In this document: positions 27,344 to 35,319 of the stretch, piece by piece
Layout of the letters: each line of letters begins with the position of its first letter
Position numbering within the stretch: position 1 is the stretch's first letter
Assembly: GCF_000258495.1 (NCBI RefSeq)
Contig: NZ_AJLG01000014.1
Coordinates: 1 to 43,246, forward strand
DNA from: Pedobacter agri PB92
Lineage (GTDB): Bacteria > Bacteroidota > Bacteroidia > Sphingobacteriales > Sphingobacteriaceae
Direction of reading: 5' to 3'
DNA length: 43,246 nucleotides
Translations under genes and position numbers: made by a program
The notes under the pieces: model-generated
Databases searched by the model: none
Told to the model about the DNA's origin: nothing
The model's input: the letters and a program-made list of their open reading frames with translations, nothing else

Positions 27344-28090
27344 TTGCCTAAACTAACTGTCATCACTATCGTTTACAATAACGTTCGGGATATTGAACGA
27401 ACGATTAATTCTGTGCTCAACCAAACGTATCCAAAAATTGAGTACATTATTATCGATGGAAAATCGACTGATGGCACTTTAGCTATTATCGAAAAATACA
27501 GAAGCAAGGTTTCTAAAATCGTATCAGAACCTGATAAAGGGATTTACGATGCCATGAACAAGGGTTTGGCGATAGCCACGGGCGATTATGTGTTATTCAT
27601 GAATTCAGGCGATGAAATTTTTGACGAGCATACGGTACAGGATATTTTTGATTCTGCTCCCGGTGCTGACATTTATTATGGAGAAACCGAAATGTATAAT
27701 GATAATTGGCAGAGCCTTGGCCGAAGACGACACGAAGCACCAGAACAATTTGACTGGAAAAGCTTTAAATACGGAATGAGCATTAGTCACCAAGCCATTT
27801 ATATTAAAAGAAGTATTGTTGCGCCTTACGATTTGAGCTATAAATATAGTTCAGACATTGATTGGATTATTAAAGCCGCAAAAAAAGCATCGAGTATTGT
27901 AAACGTTCATAGGTATGTTGCTAAATATCTGGTTGGCGGAATGAGTAAGAAAAAACACCGTGAAAGCCTCAAAGAACGGTTTAACATCTTTACCAAATAC
28001 TACGGTTTAATTCCAAATATTATCAATCACATTATTATTGCAGTTAATTTGGCTTTCTATTTCGTTAAACATCAAAGAACGAATGACTAA
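27344..28090 (+). CDS. Glycosyltransferase family 2 protein, TTG start
   Basis: A 248-residue GT-A enzyme. It opens with LTVITIVYNNVRDIERTINSVL, then IDGKSTDGT and the conserved SEPDKGIYDAMNKGLAIATG, ending at the acidic motif FMNSGDEIF. This is the common WcaA/colanic-acid-type group. The start is a TTG; no ATG is available upstream in frame. It is the last clear gene of the polysaccharide locus; the next small ORF starts three bases after its stop. Confidence 0.9.
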   Translation: MPKLTVITIVYNNVRDIERTINSVLNQTYPKIEYIIIDGKSTDGTLAIIEKYRSKVSKIVSEPDKGIYDAMNKGLAIATGDYVLFMNSGDEIFDEHTVQDIFDSAPGADIYYGETEMYNDNWQSLGRRRHEAPEQFDWKSFKYGMSISHQAIYIKRSIVAPYDLSYKYSSDIDWIIKAAKKASSIVNVHRYVAKYLVGGMSKKKHRESLKERFNIFTKYYGLIPNIINHIIIAVNLAFYFVKHQRTND

Positions 28091-28093
28091 GTT

Positions 28094-28273
28094 ATGAATG
28101 AGGAACTTAACGAACTAATTGCAGCTTATGAAGATGAAAGAGAAGAATTAACAAAGTGCCTAAATGATTGCCTAGAAGATTTTGATTACTTAGGGGCTCA
28201 TAAATTTCAACAAGGCATTGCGATGGCAAATCATCAACTACTGATTCTCAATTCAATAAAAGATCCATCTTAA
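28094..28273 (+). CDS. Small acidic protein of unknown function (59 aa)
   Basis: The ORF starts three bases after the GT2 stop and encodes 59 residues. The N-terminal half is acidic and helical (NEELNELIAAYEDEREELT), with two cysteines at 22 and 26, followed by FDYLGAHKFQQGIAMANHQL. It looks like a soluble helical hairpin. It is not a member of any family I recognise. Position suggests cotranscription with the following unknown gene; the two may act together. Confidence 0.55.
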   Translation: MNEELNELIAAYEDEREELTKCLNDCLEDFDYLGAHKFQQGIAMANHQLLILNSIKDPS

Positions 28274-28298
28274 CCCAAAAAAAACAGAGTTGGAGAAT

Positions 28299-28796
28299 AT
28301 GATCAGATATTATGATAGACTTAAAACGTTAAGACCGCTGATTTCAGGGTATGCTGATGAGCAAATAGCGAAAACTAAAGTCAGGTTAAACATGGTGAGT
28401 AATCAGAAGGTAATTCCATTTTATGATGGACAAGAATTTGATGACGCCATATTTGATTTGGCTTATGGTAAAATTTTATCCTTTGTGTTCCATCTTAAAA
28501 AGAGCTCAAATCTTTATCTTAAATTTAAATGCAAGAAGAATAATCTTATTATTTCAATTACACCAGATGAGCAAATTGGAAATGAAATATTTTTCCCAAA
28601 GGATAAAAAAAGGTTGCTGAAATCATTAGGCTTCAAAAGAAATAAAACAAAAGAATATTTTCAGTTAAAGTTTTCTCTGACATCTTTTAAAGATGCACAA
28701 CCTGTTAAAACTATTGTAAGCAGAGTAATTTACGACGTATTTTATAGAAATGAACTAGATACAGAAACAACACTCGTTATTCAATCAAATTTCTAA
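28299..28796 (+). CDS. Unknown protein (165 aa)
   Basis: A basic, soluble 165-residue protein without signal peptide or membrane segment. It starts MIRYYDRLKTLRPLISGYADEQ; a TTG nine bases earlier (28290) is an alternative start. The middle alternates strands and lysine-rich turns (KFKCKKNNLIISITPDEQIG). Family unknown. It lies 25 bases after the 59-residue ORF. AT content is high even for this genome. Confidence 0.6.
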   Translation: MIRYYDRLKTLRPLISGYADEQIAKTKVRLNMVSNQKVIPFYDGQEFDDAIFDLAYGKILSFVFHLKKSSNLYLKFKCKKNNLIISITPDEQIGNEIFFPKDKKRLLKSLGFKRNKTKEYFQLKFSLTSFKDAQPVKTIVSRVIYDVFYRNELDTETTLVIQSNF

Positions 28797-28855
28797 AAAC
28801 AAATTTTCCGTAAATTCTGTCTTTAATATATACTTATTAAAAACAGAAAAAGATT

Positions 28856-29416
28856 ATGGGACAATTAAGTAACCGCACTATTGCTGTTCTTTCAGAAAGC
28901 GGATTTGAAGAAGTAGAATTAACCGAACCAGTAAAAAGGTTAAAAGAAGAGGGTGCAACCGTTCACATCATCTCCTCAAAAAGTGGAAAAATTAAGGCTT
29001 GGGATCACGACCATTGGTCGATAGAAGTTGATGTAGATAAAACCATTTCAGAAGCAAATGCTGACGATTATAATGGACTACTTCTTCCAGGAGGCGTGAT
29101 TAATCCGGATCACTTACGCGTAAATGAAGATGCTATTGCATTTGTAAAATCATTTTTTAGTGATGGAAAACCTGTTGCTGCGATTTGCCACGGACCGCAA
29201 ACATTAATTAATGCTGAAGTTGTTGAAGGTAGAAAACTCACATCAGTAAAAAACATTTCGCAAGATTTAATTAATGCAGGTGCAATTTGGAGTGATGAAG
29301 AAGTGGTGGTAGATCAGGGTTTGGTAACCAGCCGAACACCAAAGGATTTACCTGCCTTTAATGATAAAATTGTTGAGGAATTTGCAGAAGGTGTACACGA
29401 GGGACAACACGCCTAA
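28856..29416 (+). CDS. DJ-1/PfpI-family glutamine-amidotransferase-like protein
   Basis: A 186-residue class I amidotransferase-fold protein of the PfpI/YhbO type. The nucleophile is Cys111 in AAICHGPQTLINA, next to His112, and the substrate-side acidic residue is in ESGFEEVEL near residue 18. PfpI-type proteins have been linked to protease, chaperone or deglycase activity, and which applies here is open. The length and motifs are intact. A terminator follows. Confidence 0.88.
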   Translation: MGQLSNRTIAVLSESGFEEVELTEPVKRLKEEGATVHIISSKSGKIKAWDHDHWSIEVDVDKTISEANADDYNGLLLPGGVINPDHLRVNEDAIAFVKSFFSDGKPVAAICHGPQTLINAEVVEGRKLTSVKNISQDLINAGAIWSDEEVVVDQGLVTSRTPKDLPAFNDKIVEEFAEGVHEGQHA

Positions 29417-29450
29417 ACGTTTTGGACGCTCTTTCTAAATTCACTCAAAG

Positions 29451-29478
29451 AAACGGTTGGCAATTTTGTCAACCGTTT
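29451..29478. terminator. Bidirectional terminator
   Basis: AAACGGTTG (29451-29459) and CAACCGTTT (29470-29478) form a 9-bp stem around a 10-base loop. It lies in the 66-base space between the converging PfpI and kinase-like genes, with A/T-rich flanks on both sides. Confidence 0.8.
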
Positions 29479-29482
29479 TCAT

Positions 29483-30526
29483 TTATAGCTTAACCTGGCG
29501 AATGATATTTTTGATATTCAGTTCGATAATATCAGTCATGTTTTTGCACCTTAAATAGTTCGTATCCTTAAAATATTCGCTCATACTTTTTTTCAAAATG
29601 GCGATATTCTCGGGCGTGGTTAATTCCTCTTTGTTCGATACATCCCGAAGATCAGTTAAACGATGCCGCTCACTCCGAACCCGATGAACAATTGATGAAC
29701 GCTCTTCCTGTTGATATTGAAGAACAGTTTTCTCGGTGAGCTGTTCCATGCTCATTTTTACGTAAGGCAAATTTTCCTTAAAAAATTGCGGCAAATAAAC
29801 TTTCAAGTTCCCCTCGTAAAACTGCTGATCAAAATCGATTGCCCGGATGCGAAATTGAATATCATCAAAATCAGGGGTAATTTGGACCACGAAATTATAC
29901 GCCCGCATATCGCCTAAAAGCATAATTAAGCAGCGTTCGTTAAATTTTACAAATTCTTTGGCAATACGTGTGGGATTAAATTCTGGTGTATACAATTGTC
30001 CCTTTGTAAATACATCGCCAGGTATTCCGGCAATATGTTCTTCTACCAAAGTATCGCCATCAACTAAATAATTTACCTGATTTGGCGATAAAATCTCTTC
30101 CATTTCTAAACCGTAAATACGGGAGGCGTCAGCTTTTTTGATGTAGAAATAATCGTAAACATCATTTAATCGGTTTACAATACGAATGCGAAAAGGGTGT
30201 GTGTTTCCGAACGTACAATATTCAATTTTATCGATGTATTTATGTTCAACGATACGAAGATTTCCGGAAGCCTTTAAGTTCGCATAGATTTCCTTTAAGC
30301 CATTGTGAAGGGTTTCGATCAGATCTTGCGCATAAATTGGCCCTTCCCAAAGCGAATCCTTTCCAAACTTATCCATCAAAGGGAAAGCTTCGTTAAATTG
30401 CATTAAATCGTTATAACCGATTGGTAATTTCGCCTCACGCTGGTAAGTACGCAAATATTTCTGCAGCGCTGGCGTAACCGGAAAAATCGGTTTCTTTTTC
30501 AGGATTTTTACGTCTTCGTTTTCCAT
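29483..30526 (-). CDS. Unknown protein with kinase-like (APH/HipA-type) motifs
   Basis: A 347-residue cytoplasmic protein. I do not recognise its family, but the order of motifs resembles the protein-kinase fold. There is a strand with a lysine pair (DYFYIKKAD), a hinge-like LVEEHIAGIPGD, a catalytic-loop-like LLGDMRAYNFVV, and a metal-binding-like AIDFDQQF. Spacing between the last two is about 20 residues, as in aminoglycoside phosphotransferase-like enzymes. The Met at 30526 (MENEDVKILKK) is preferred; an ATG at 30544 is also open. It stands alone between a terminator and a repeat element. Confidence 0.65.
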   Translation of the reverse strand: MENEDVKILKKKPIFPVTPALQKYLRTYQREAKLPIGYNDLMQFNEAFPLMDKFGKDSLWEGPIYAQDLIETLHNGLKEIYANLKASGNLRIVEHKYIDKIEYCTFGNTHPFRIRIVNRLNDVYDYFYIKKADASRIYGLEMEEILSPNQVNYLVDGDTLVEEHIAGIPGDVFTKGQLYTPEFNPTRIAKEFVKFNERCLIMLLGDMRAYNFVVQITPDFDDIQFRIRAIDFDQQFYEGNLKVYLPQFFKENLPYVKMSMEQLTEKTVLQYQQEERSSIVHRVRSERHRLTDLRDVSNKEELTTPENIAILKKSMSEYFKDTNYLRCKNMTDIIELNIKNIIRQVKL

Positions 30527-30552
30527 GGAAAAGCAATGTAGCATTTTAAAAA

Positions 30553-30650
30553 GTTAACCGCAAAGAAATTAAAAGCAAGCGCAAAGAGCGCTAAGCTAAA
30601 CGTTAAACTTTGCGTCCTTTCGAATATTTCTTTGCGTTCTTGTAGTTAAA
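30553..30650. repeat. Intergenic nested inverted repeat with CGCAAAG words
   Basis: Outer arms are CGCAAAGAAAT (30559-30569) and ATTTCTTTGCG (30626-30636). Inner arms are CGCAAAG (30580-30586) and CTTTGCG (30608-30614), with nearly equal offsets. TTAAC/GTTAA flank the element at 30554-30558 and 30645-30649. Similar CGCAAAG-rich palindromic elements are common between genes in this phylum. It fills the space between two minus-strand genes. Confidence 0.7.
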
Positions 30651-30657
30651 ATGAGTT

Positions 30658-31842
30658 TTACGGATAACTGAAAGGCAATCCCGCTAAGTATCGGCTTATT
30701 TTTCTGTACGGATAATCGCCTGCGCCGTGGTCGGCAAATTGAACAATAATCGTATTTGTTTTTGGGTCTACATAAAGCCTCTGGCCTAACATCCCTTCCG
30801 CAGCGTAATCTCCATTATCGCCTTCCTGAGGAATCCACCAAAGGTAATGATGGGCCGATTTCTGCCAACCCTTAGCCGAAGCCGGTTTTTCATTACCAAT
30901 GTTAACAGACTGTTTTACCCAATCTGCCGGAACAATTTGATTGTTATTATATTTTCCATGATGAAGATACAAGCGACCGATTTTAGCGAGATCAATGGCA
31001 GTAACCTGAAATCTACTTGCGGTGTTGGCAAGGCCACCTGGATGGTCCAGACCAAAAGATGCAGGGTGCTCTGACCCAATTTTCCGCCAGATATTTTCTT
31101 CAAAATTATGCGCAACTGATTTGCCACAGGCCTTTTCCAAAACCCAGCCCAACACTATCGGATCAATGCTTTTATATTTCCATACGGTGCCGGGTTTATT
31201 CACCAACTTAACTTTCATCAACTCAGCTTTCATATCGTGTGTGTAATAATATTTGGCCTCATCTGAAAAAAAAGCTTTAACAACACCACCCAATGCATCT
31301 TGAAAATCCAAACCCGATTTCATTTCCAGAAGATGTTTCAACGTTATATTTTCAAAAGCAGGATTAGATTTTAATTCAGGAAGATAAGCTGTTACTCTAT
31401 CATTTAAACTTCTGATTTTTCCGGCTGCTAAAGCCTGCCCCAACATAATCGAAACCATGCTTTTTGCACCTGAAAATATGGTTGTTAATGTACTGTCTGA
31501 ATAACCGATACGATATTTCTCATATAAAACAGTATCATTTCGAATCACGATGAAAGCATTTAACCTTCCCTGTTCAAAATAATCAGAAAAAGAAGTCAAT
31601 TTCTTGTCGCCATCACGAACTTTCAGCGCATCCAAGTCATTTCTCATCTTGGAAATGCGAGAGAAGTGGAAGGCAGAATCACTTTTATTTATGGTTTCCT
31701 GCGGAAATGCCTTATAAGTAGTTGCGTTAGGCGTACGATACCATAAAACCCGTGTCAGGTAGGGATGCCAGATGAATAAACCTGCGAAGAGCAAAACAAT
31801 AGATAGGAAAACACAGGTGATTGCTCTTTTAAAAATTTTCAT
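30658..31842 (-). CDS. Serine hydrolase, beta-lactamase class C fold
   Basis: A 394-residue protein anchored by an N-terminal membrane segment (about residues 8-26). The active-site S-x-x-K is SGAK at 124-127. The second motif is YKS in WKYKSIDP, and a late HGAG replaces the KTG triad of true penicillin-binding enzymes. It is therefore more like esterase/peptidase members of the family than a beta-lactamase. It faces the periplasm; the substrate is unknown. A 32-base gap separates it from the acyltransferase gene. Confidence 0.88.
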   Translation of the reverse strand: MKIFKRAITCVFLSIVLLFAGLFIWHPYLTRVLWYRTPNATTYKAFPQETINKSDSAFHFSRISKMRNDLDALKVRDGDKKLTSFSDYFEQGRLNAFIVIRNDTVLYEKYRIGYSDSTLTTIFSGAKSMVSIMLGQALAAGKIRSLNDRVTAYLPELKSNPAFENITLKHLLEMKSGLDFQDALGGVVKAFFSDEAKYYYTHDMKAELMKVKLVNKPGTVWKYKSIDPIVLGWVLEKACGKSVAHNFEENIWRKIGSEHPASFGLDHPGGLANTASRFQVTAIDLAKIGRLYLHHGKYNNNQIVPADWVKQSVNIGNEKPASAKGWQKSAHHYLWWIPQEGDNGDYAAEGMLGQRLYVDPKTNTIIVQFADHGAGDYPYRKISRYLAGLPFSYP

Positions 31843-31874
31843 CGGGTATTGATTATACCGACAAATATAAAATA

Positions 31875-32792
31875 TTAGACCTCTTGATGATCTTGCTTTT
31901 TGGGGAAAACACTTGTTTTAGTTCTGGGCTGATATTTCCAGCGGCGGTGACTCCATAACCAATATTCGGGTTCTTGCCTGATAATTTCTTCGAGAAAGCG
32001 GGTATGCATTTCTGTGATTTCGAACTCCTGTGTTTCTGACGGATTTAAGCAAAGTGGCACACAATCTACTTCGTAGTAGCCTCGCTTTAACACTTTGACT
32101 TTGAAATAAAATATCGGTCGATTGGTTTTCTTCGCGATTTTTTCAATACCAAGTTGAATAGATGCCTGTTGATGCAAAAAGGTAGTCCAGTAGTGAGATT
32201 CATCTTTTGATGGTGCCTGATCGTTTCCAAAACTGAAAATGCTAGGCTTCCCTTTACTCGCTGCCAATGCCCTCATAGTTTGTCGCATGGCAATCATCTT
32301 GTTTCCGAAACGGCTCCTTATTTTTTTAAACCAATCATCAAAAACAGGGTTAGTTAATGGCTTGTAAATTGGATAATGATCGCCCTGGAAATTGAGTCCG
32401 ATACCCATAGTACCCCATTCCCAATTGCCATAATGTGCCGAACAAACCAATACACTTTCACCCCTGTCTAAATAAGCTTGTAAAAATTCTTTATTCCTGA
32501 ACACATACCTTTTTTCTATTTCCCTTTTTGAGATATGATTCATTTTCAAAATTTCGAAAATGAGCGAAGTTAAGTACTTGAAAAATTTTTTTTCGATGGC
32601 TTCTATTTCAGGGAGGGATTTTTCAGGCAAAGCCCGCAGCAAATTTTCTCGAACTACCTTTTTACGATAACCGAAAAAATAATAGATTAACACATAAACT
32701 CCATCAGCTAAAACGTATAAAATAGATAACGGTAGTAAGGATAATACGCCTAAAAAAAATATTCCCAGGTGGGAAATGCCCTTTTTAATCAT
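31875..32792 (-). CDS. Lysophospholipid / lipid A acyltransferase (LpxL/HtrB family)
   Basis: A 305-residue inner-membrane-associated acyltransferase. One N-terminal membrane segment (about 10-40) is followed by the catalytic H-X4-E motif His120-YGNW-Glu125. The family sequence YPIYKPLTNPVFDDWFKKIRSRFG binds the acyl chain and acceptor. Such enzymes add secondary acyl chains to lipid A. A TAGCTTTG box is found 18 bases upstream. It may be transcribed together with the serine hydrolase gene. Confidence 0.9.
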   Translation of the reverse strand: MIKKGISHLGIFFLGVLSLLPLSILYVLADGVYVLIYYFFGYRKKVVRENLLRALPEKSLPEIEAIEKKFFKYLTSLIFEILKMNHISKREIEKRYVFRNKEFLQAYLDRGESVLVCSAHYGNWEWGTMGIGLNFQGDHYPIYKPLTNPVFDDWFKKIRSRFGNKMIAMRQTMRALAASKGKPSIFSFGNDQAPSKDESHYWTTFLHQQASIQLGIEKIAKKTNRPIFYFKVKVLKRGYYEVDCVPLCLNPSETQEFEITEMHTRFLEEIIRQEPEYWLWSHRRWKYQPRTKTSVFPKKQDHQEV

Positions 32793-33195
32793 ACCAGATT
32801 AGTTGTTTTGCAAAGCTAAAAATGAGCGAAAAAACTTATGCCATCAAAATGTTAGATTTTTATTGACAGCGATGGTTTGAAATTTTACTGACAGAAAATT
32901 ATGCTCTTGATTAATTTAAACAGTTTTGCCAGCCACCTGATTAATTGCATTATTACAGGTGCTTTAAACCTTATTGCAGCGGTATACTTTTTGGCTAAAA
33001 ACTTTTGCAGTTCCGCAGAAACTGAATTTAGCTTGGTAAGTTTTAAGCCGAAAAGATATAGCGAAAAGAAGGACTGACGTTAAAAATCAAACCGGATACT
33101 GCTTTTCTTATAGAGTAGCAGAAGTATTTCTGATATCACACAGGCGCCTCTCTGTATCAGAAAAATTGAAGCGCTATGATTTTGCCCAATAAAAA
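32793..33195. other. Longest intergenic stretch; one doubtful ORF and a hairpin
   Basis: This gap holds no convincing gene. A 58-codon plus-strand ORF (32901-33077) begins MLLINLNSFASHLIN and ends with a lysine-rich tail; it has no recognisable family and no promoter. A 9-bp inverted repeat, TTTCTGATA (33127-33135) / TATCAGAAA (33155-33163), and a CTGCT...AGCAG pair suggest folded RNA or an old element. Nothing supports a definite call. Confidence 0.3.
32811..32818 (-). promoter_or_regulatory. -7 box of the acyltransferase promoter
   Basis: TAGCTTTG on the minus strand, an exact TAnnTTTG match, 18 bases upstream of the ATG at 32792. The nearest TTG upstream is at about 26 bases, longer than the usual spacing. 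Confidence 0.45.
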
Positions 33196-33223
33196 AAGCC
33201 CATCTCTATTAAGAAATGGGCTT
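33196..33223 (-). terminator. Terminator of typA
   Basis: AAGCCCAT (33196-33203) and ATGGGCTT (33216-33223) form an 8-bp stem with a 12-base loop. On the minus strand the stem is followed by a run of seven Ts, and it lies 40 bases after the typA stop. Confidence 0.85.
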
Positions 33224-33263
33224 ATGTTATTTAAATTCTTCCCGGGGGATAGAATTGTAAGCT

Positions 33264-35069
33264 TTAAGCGAAGTTTTTGCCTTTAACTTTACGTTCTTGT
33301 TCTGTTAAGAAGATTTTACGTAAACGCATACTTGCAGGTGTAACCTCGATATACTCATCTGCCTGGATGTATTCCATAGATTCTTCTAAAGAGAATTTAA
33401 TCGCCGGTGCAATACGTGTGTTATCATCAGTACCAGAAGCACGCATGTTGGTTAAGGCTTTACCTTTAACAACGTTAATCACTAAATCGTTATCACGGAT
33501 GTGCTCACCAAGAATTTGTCCTTCGTAAATATCAACTCCCGGATCAACAAAGAAACGACCTCTGTCTTGTAATTTATCAATTGAATAAGCAGTAGTAGTA
33601 CCTTTATCCATAGAGATTAATACACCATTTAAACGACCAGGAATTGTACCTTTCCAAGGCTCATAAGCTTTGAAACGGTGTGCCATAATCGCCTCACCTG
33701 CTGTTGCAGTTAAAACGTTATTACGTAAACCGATAATTCCACGAGAAGGAATTTCGAATTCCAGGTGTTGTAAATCGCCTTTTGGCTCCATAATTAACAA
33801 CTCACCTTTACGTTGAGTTACCAATTCGATTACTTTACCAGAAACTTCAGCAGGTACATCTACAATTAGAGTTTCAATCGGCTCATGTTTTTTACCATCG
33901 ATTTCTTTAACGATAACCTGTGGCTGACCTACTTGTAACTCATAACCTTCACGACGCATCGTTTCAATTAAAACTGATAAGTGAAGAATACCACGGCCAT
34001 AAACCAGCCACGAATCTGGAGAAGCAGTTTCAACTACTTTTAACGCCAGGTTTTTCTCCATTTCTTTAATCAAACGGTCTTTAATACGTTGAGAAGTTAC
34101 CAATTTACCTTCTTTACCAAAGAAAGGTGAGTTATTGATGGTAAACAACATGTTCATTGTTGGCTCATCAATACTGATTACTGGTAATTGCTCTGGTGCA
34201 TCGAAATCAGCAATGGTATCACCAATATCAAAGCCATCAATACCTACAACGGCACAAATATCGCCCGAACTTACCTCAGTAGCTTTAACTTTACCCAGAC
34301 CTTCGAAAGTATAAAGTTCTTTTACTCTTGATTTAACAATTTTGCCATCACGTTTAATTAAAGTAACAGGTTGGTTTTCTTTAATTGTACCACGGTGAAC
34401 ACGACCAATTGCAATACGACCTACGAAAGATGAATAATCTAACGAAGTGATTTGCATTTGTAAAGTACCATCGTTAATTGGTGCCGCAGGAATATTTTCT
34501 ACCACAGCATCTAACAAAGCAAAAATATCAGTAGTTGGTTTTTGCCAGTCAGTACTCATCCATCCTTGTTTAGATGAACCGTAAATTACCGGGAAATCCA
34601 ATTGTTCTTCAGTTGCTTCAAGGTTAAAGAATAATTCGAAAATTTGTTCGTAAACCTCTTCCGGGCGACAGTTTTCTTTATCAACTTTGTTTACAACTAC
34701 GATAGGTTTTAAACCTAATGCCAAAGCTTTTTGCGTTACGAAACGCGTTTGAGGCATTGCACCTTCAAAAGCATCGCAAAGTAAAAGTACACCATCGGCC
34801 ATTTTCAATACACGCTCTACCTCACCGCCAAAATCCGCGTGACCAGGTGTATCGATAATGTTAATTTTTACGTCTTTGTACTGAACAGAAACGTTTTTAG
34901 ATACGATTGTGATACCACGCTCACGCTCTAAATCGTTGTTATCCAATATCAACTCTCCTGTTTGTTCGTTGTCACGAAAAATAGAACAAGAGTGTAAAAT
35001 CTTATCAACCAAAGTGGTTTTACCGTGGTCAACGTGTGCTATAATAGCTATATTTCTAATCTTTTGCAT
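33264..35069 (-). CDS. typA: Ribosome-associated translational GTPase TypA/BipA
   Basis: A 601-residue translational GTPase. The P-loop is AHVDHGKTTLVD (11-22), the G2/G3 region contains RGITIVSKN and DTPGHADFGGEVER, and G4 is VVNKVD. The BipA-specific C-terminus is present, with GLRNNVLTATAGEAIMAHRF and RLNGVLISMDKGTTTAYS. TypA acts in ribosome assembly and stress adaptation, especially in the cold. Full length. Its promoter is a textbook Bacteroidota type. Confidence 0.98.
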   Translation of the reverse strand: MQKIRNIAIIAHVDHGKTTLVDKILHSCSIFRDNEQTGELILDNNDLERERGITIVSKNVSVQYKDVKINIIDTPGHADFGGEVERVLKMADGVLLLCDAFEGAMPQTRFVTQKALALGLKPIVVVNKVDKENCRPEEVYEQIFELFFNLEATEEQLDFPVIYGSSKQGWMSTDWQKPTTDIFALLDAVVENIPAAPINDGTLQMQITSLDYSSFVGRIAIGRVHRGTIKENQPVTLIKRDGKIVKSRVKELYTFEGLGKVKATEVSSGDICAVVGIDGFDIGDTIADFDAPEQLPVISIDEPTMNMLFTINNSPFFGKEGKLVTSQRIKDRLIKEMEKNLALKVVETASPDSWLVYGRGILHLSVLIETMRREGYELQVGQPQVIVKEIDGKKHEPIETLIVDVPAEVSGKVIELVTQRKGELLIMEPKGDLQHLEFEIPSRGIIGLRNNVLTATAGEAIMAHRFKAYEPWKGTIPGRLNGVLISMDKGTTTAYSIDKLQDRGRFFVDPGVDIYEGQILGEHIRDNDLVINVVKGKALTNMRASGTDDNTRIAPAIKFSLEESMEYIQADEYIEVTPASMRLRKIFLTEQERKVKGKNFA

Positions 35070-35091
35070 AAAATGCGCCTCAAATTTGGCG

Positions 35092-35121
35092 CAAAGATAG
35101 TGTTTACAAATGGATTTTCAA
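35092..35121 (-). promoter_or_regulatory. typA promoter
   Basis: On the minus strand, TTG (35121-35119), 19 bases, TATCTTTG (35099-35092). Both elements and the spacing fit the Bacteroidota consensus. A TGCGCC...GGCGCA palindrome (35074-35093) overlaps the predicted transcription start and the leader. Confidence 0.75.
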
Positions 35122-35300
35122 CTATACGTCTCACTAATTAATGCTATGATAATGTTGCAATTATCTCATTTTTAAGTTGAAAAGTAAGTGCGGTAAATTT
35201 TTACTCATATAAGCCCGCTGCTTACATCACAACATCTTACCATATTCATTGATATAAGGTTTAGTTAGGATTTGTATATTTATAAAAGCGTTACCTTATT

Positions 35301-35308
35301 TATATTTG
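35301..35308 (+). promoter_or_regulatory. -7 box of the TIGR02117 gene promoter
   Basis: TATATTTG, an exact TAnnTTTG match, 11 bases before the ATG at 35320. It lies inside the longer open frame that begins at a TTG at 35272 and so decides for the shorter start. Confidence 0.5.
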
Positions 35309-35319
35309 CATGGATAGCG

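Noticed and set aside
28856..29416. Inclusion of the PfpI protein in the ligase cluster
   Set aside because: It is 8 kb away and is separated by a terminator and several unrelated genes.
30658..31842. Beta-lactamase (antibiotic resistance) call
   Set aside because: Only the fold and SxxK motif are shared; the other motifs (YKS, HGAG) fit general serine hydrolases better.
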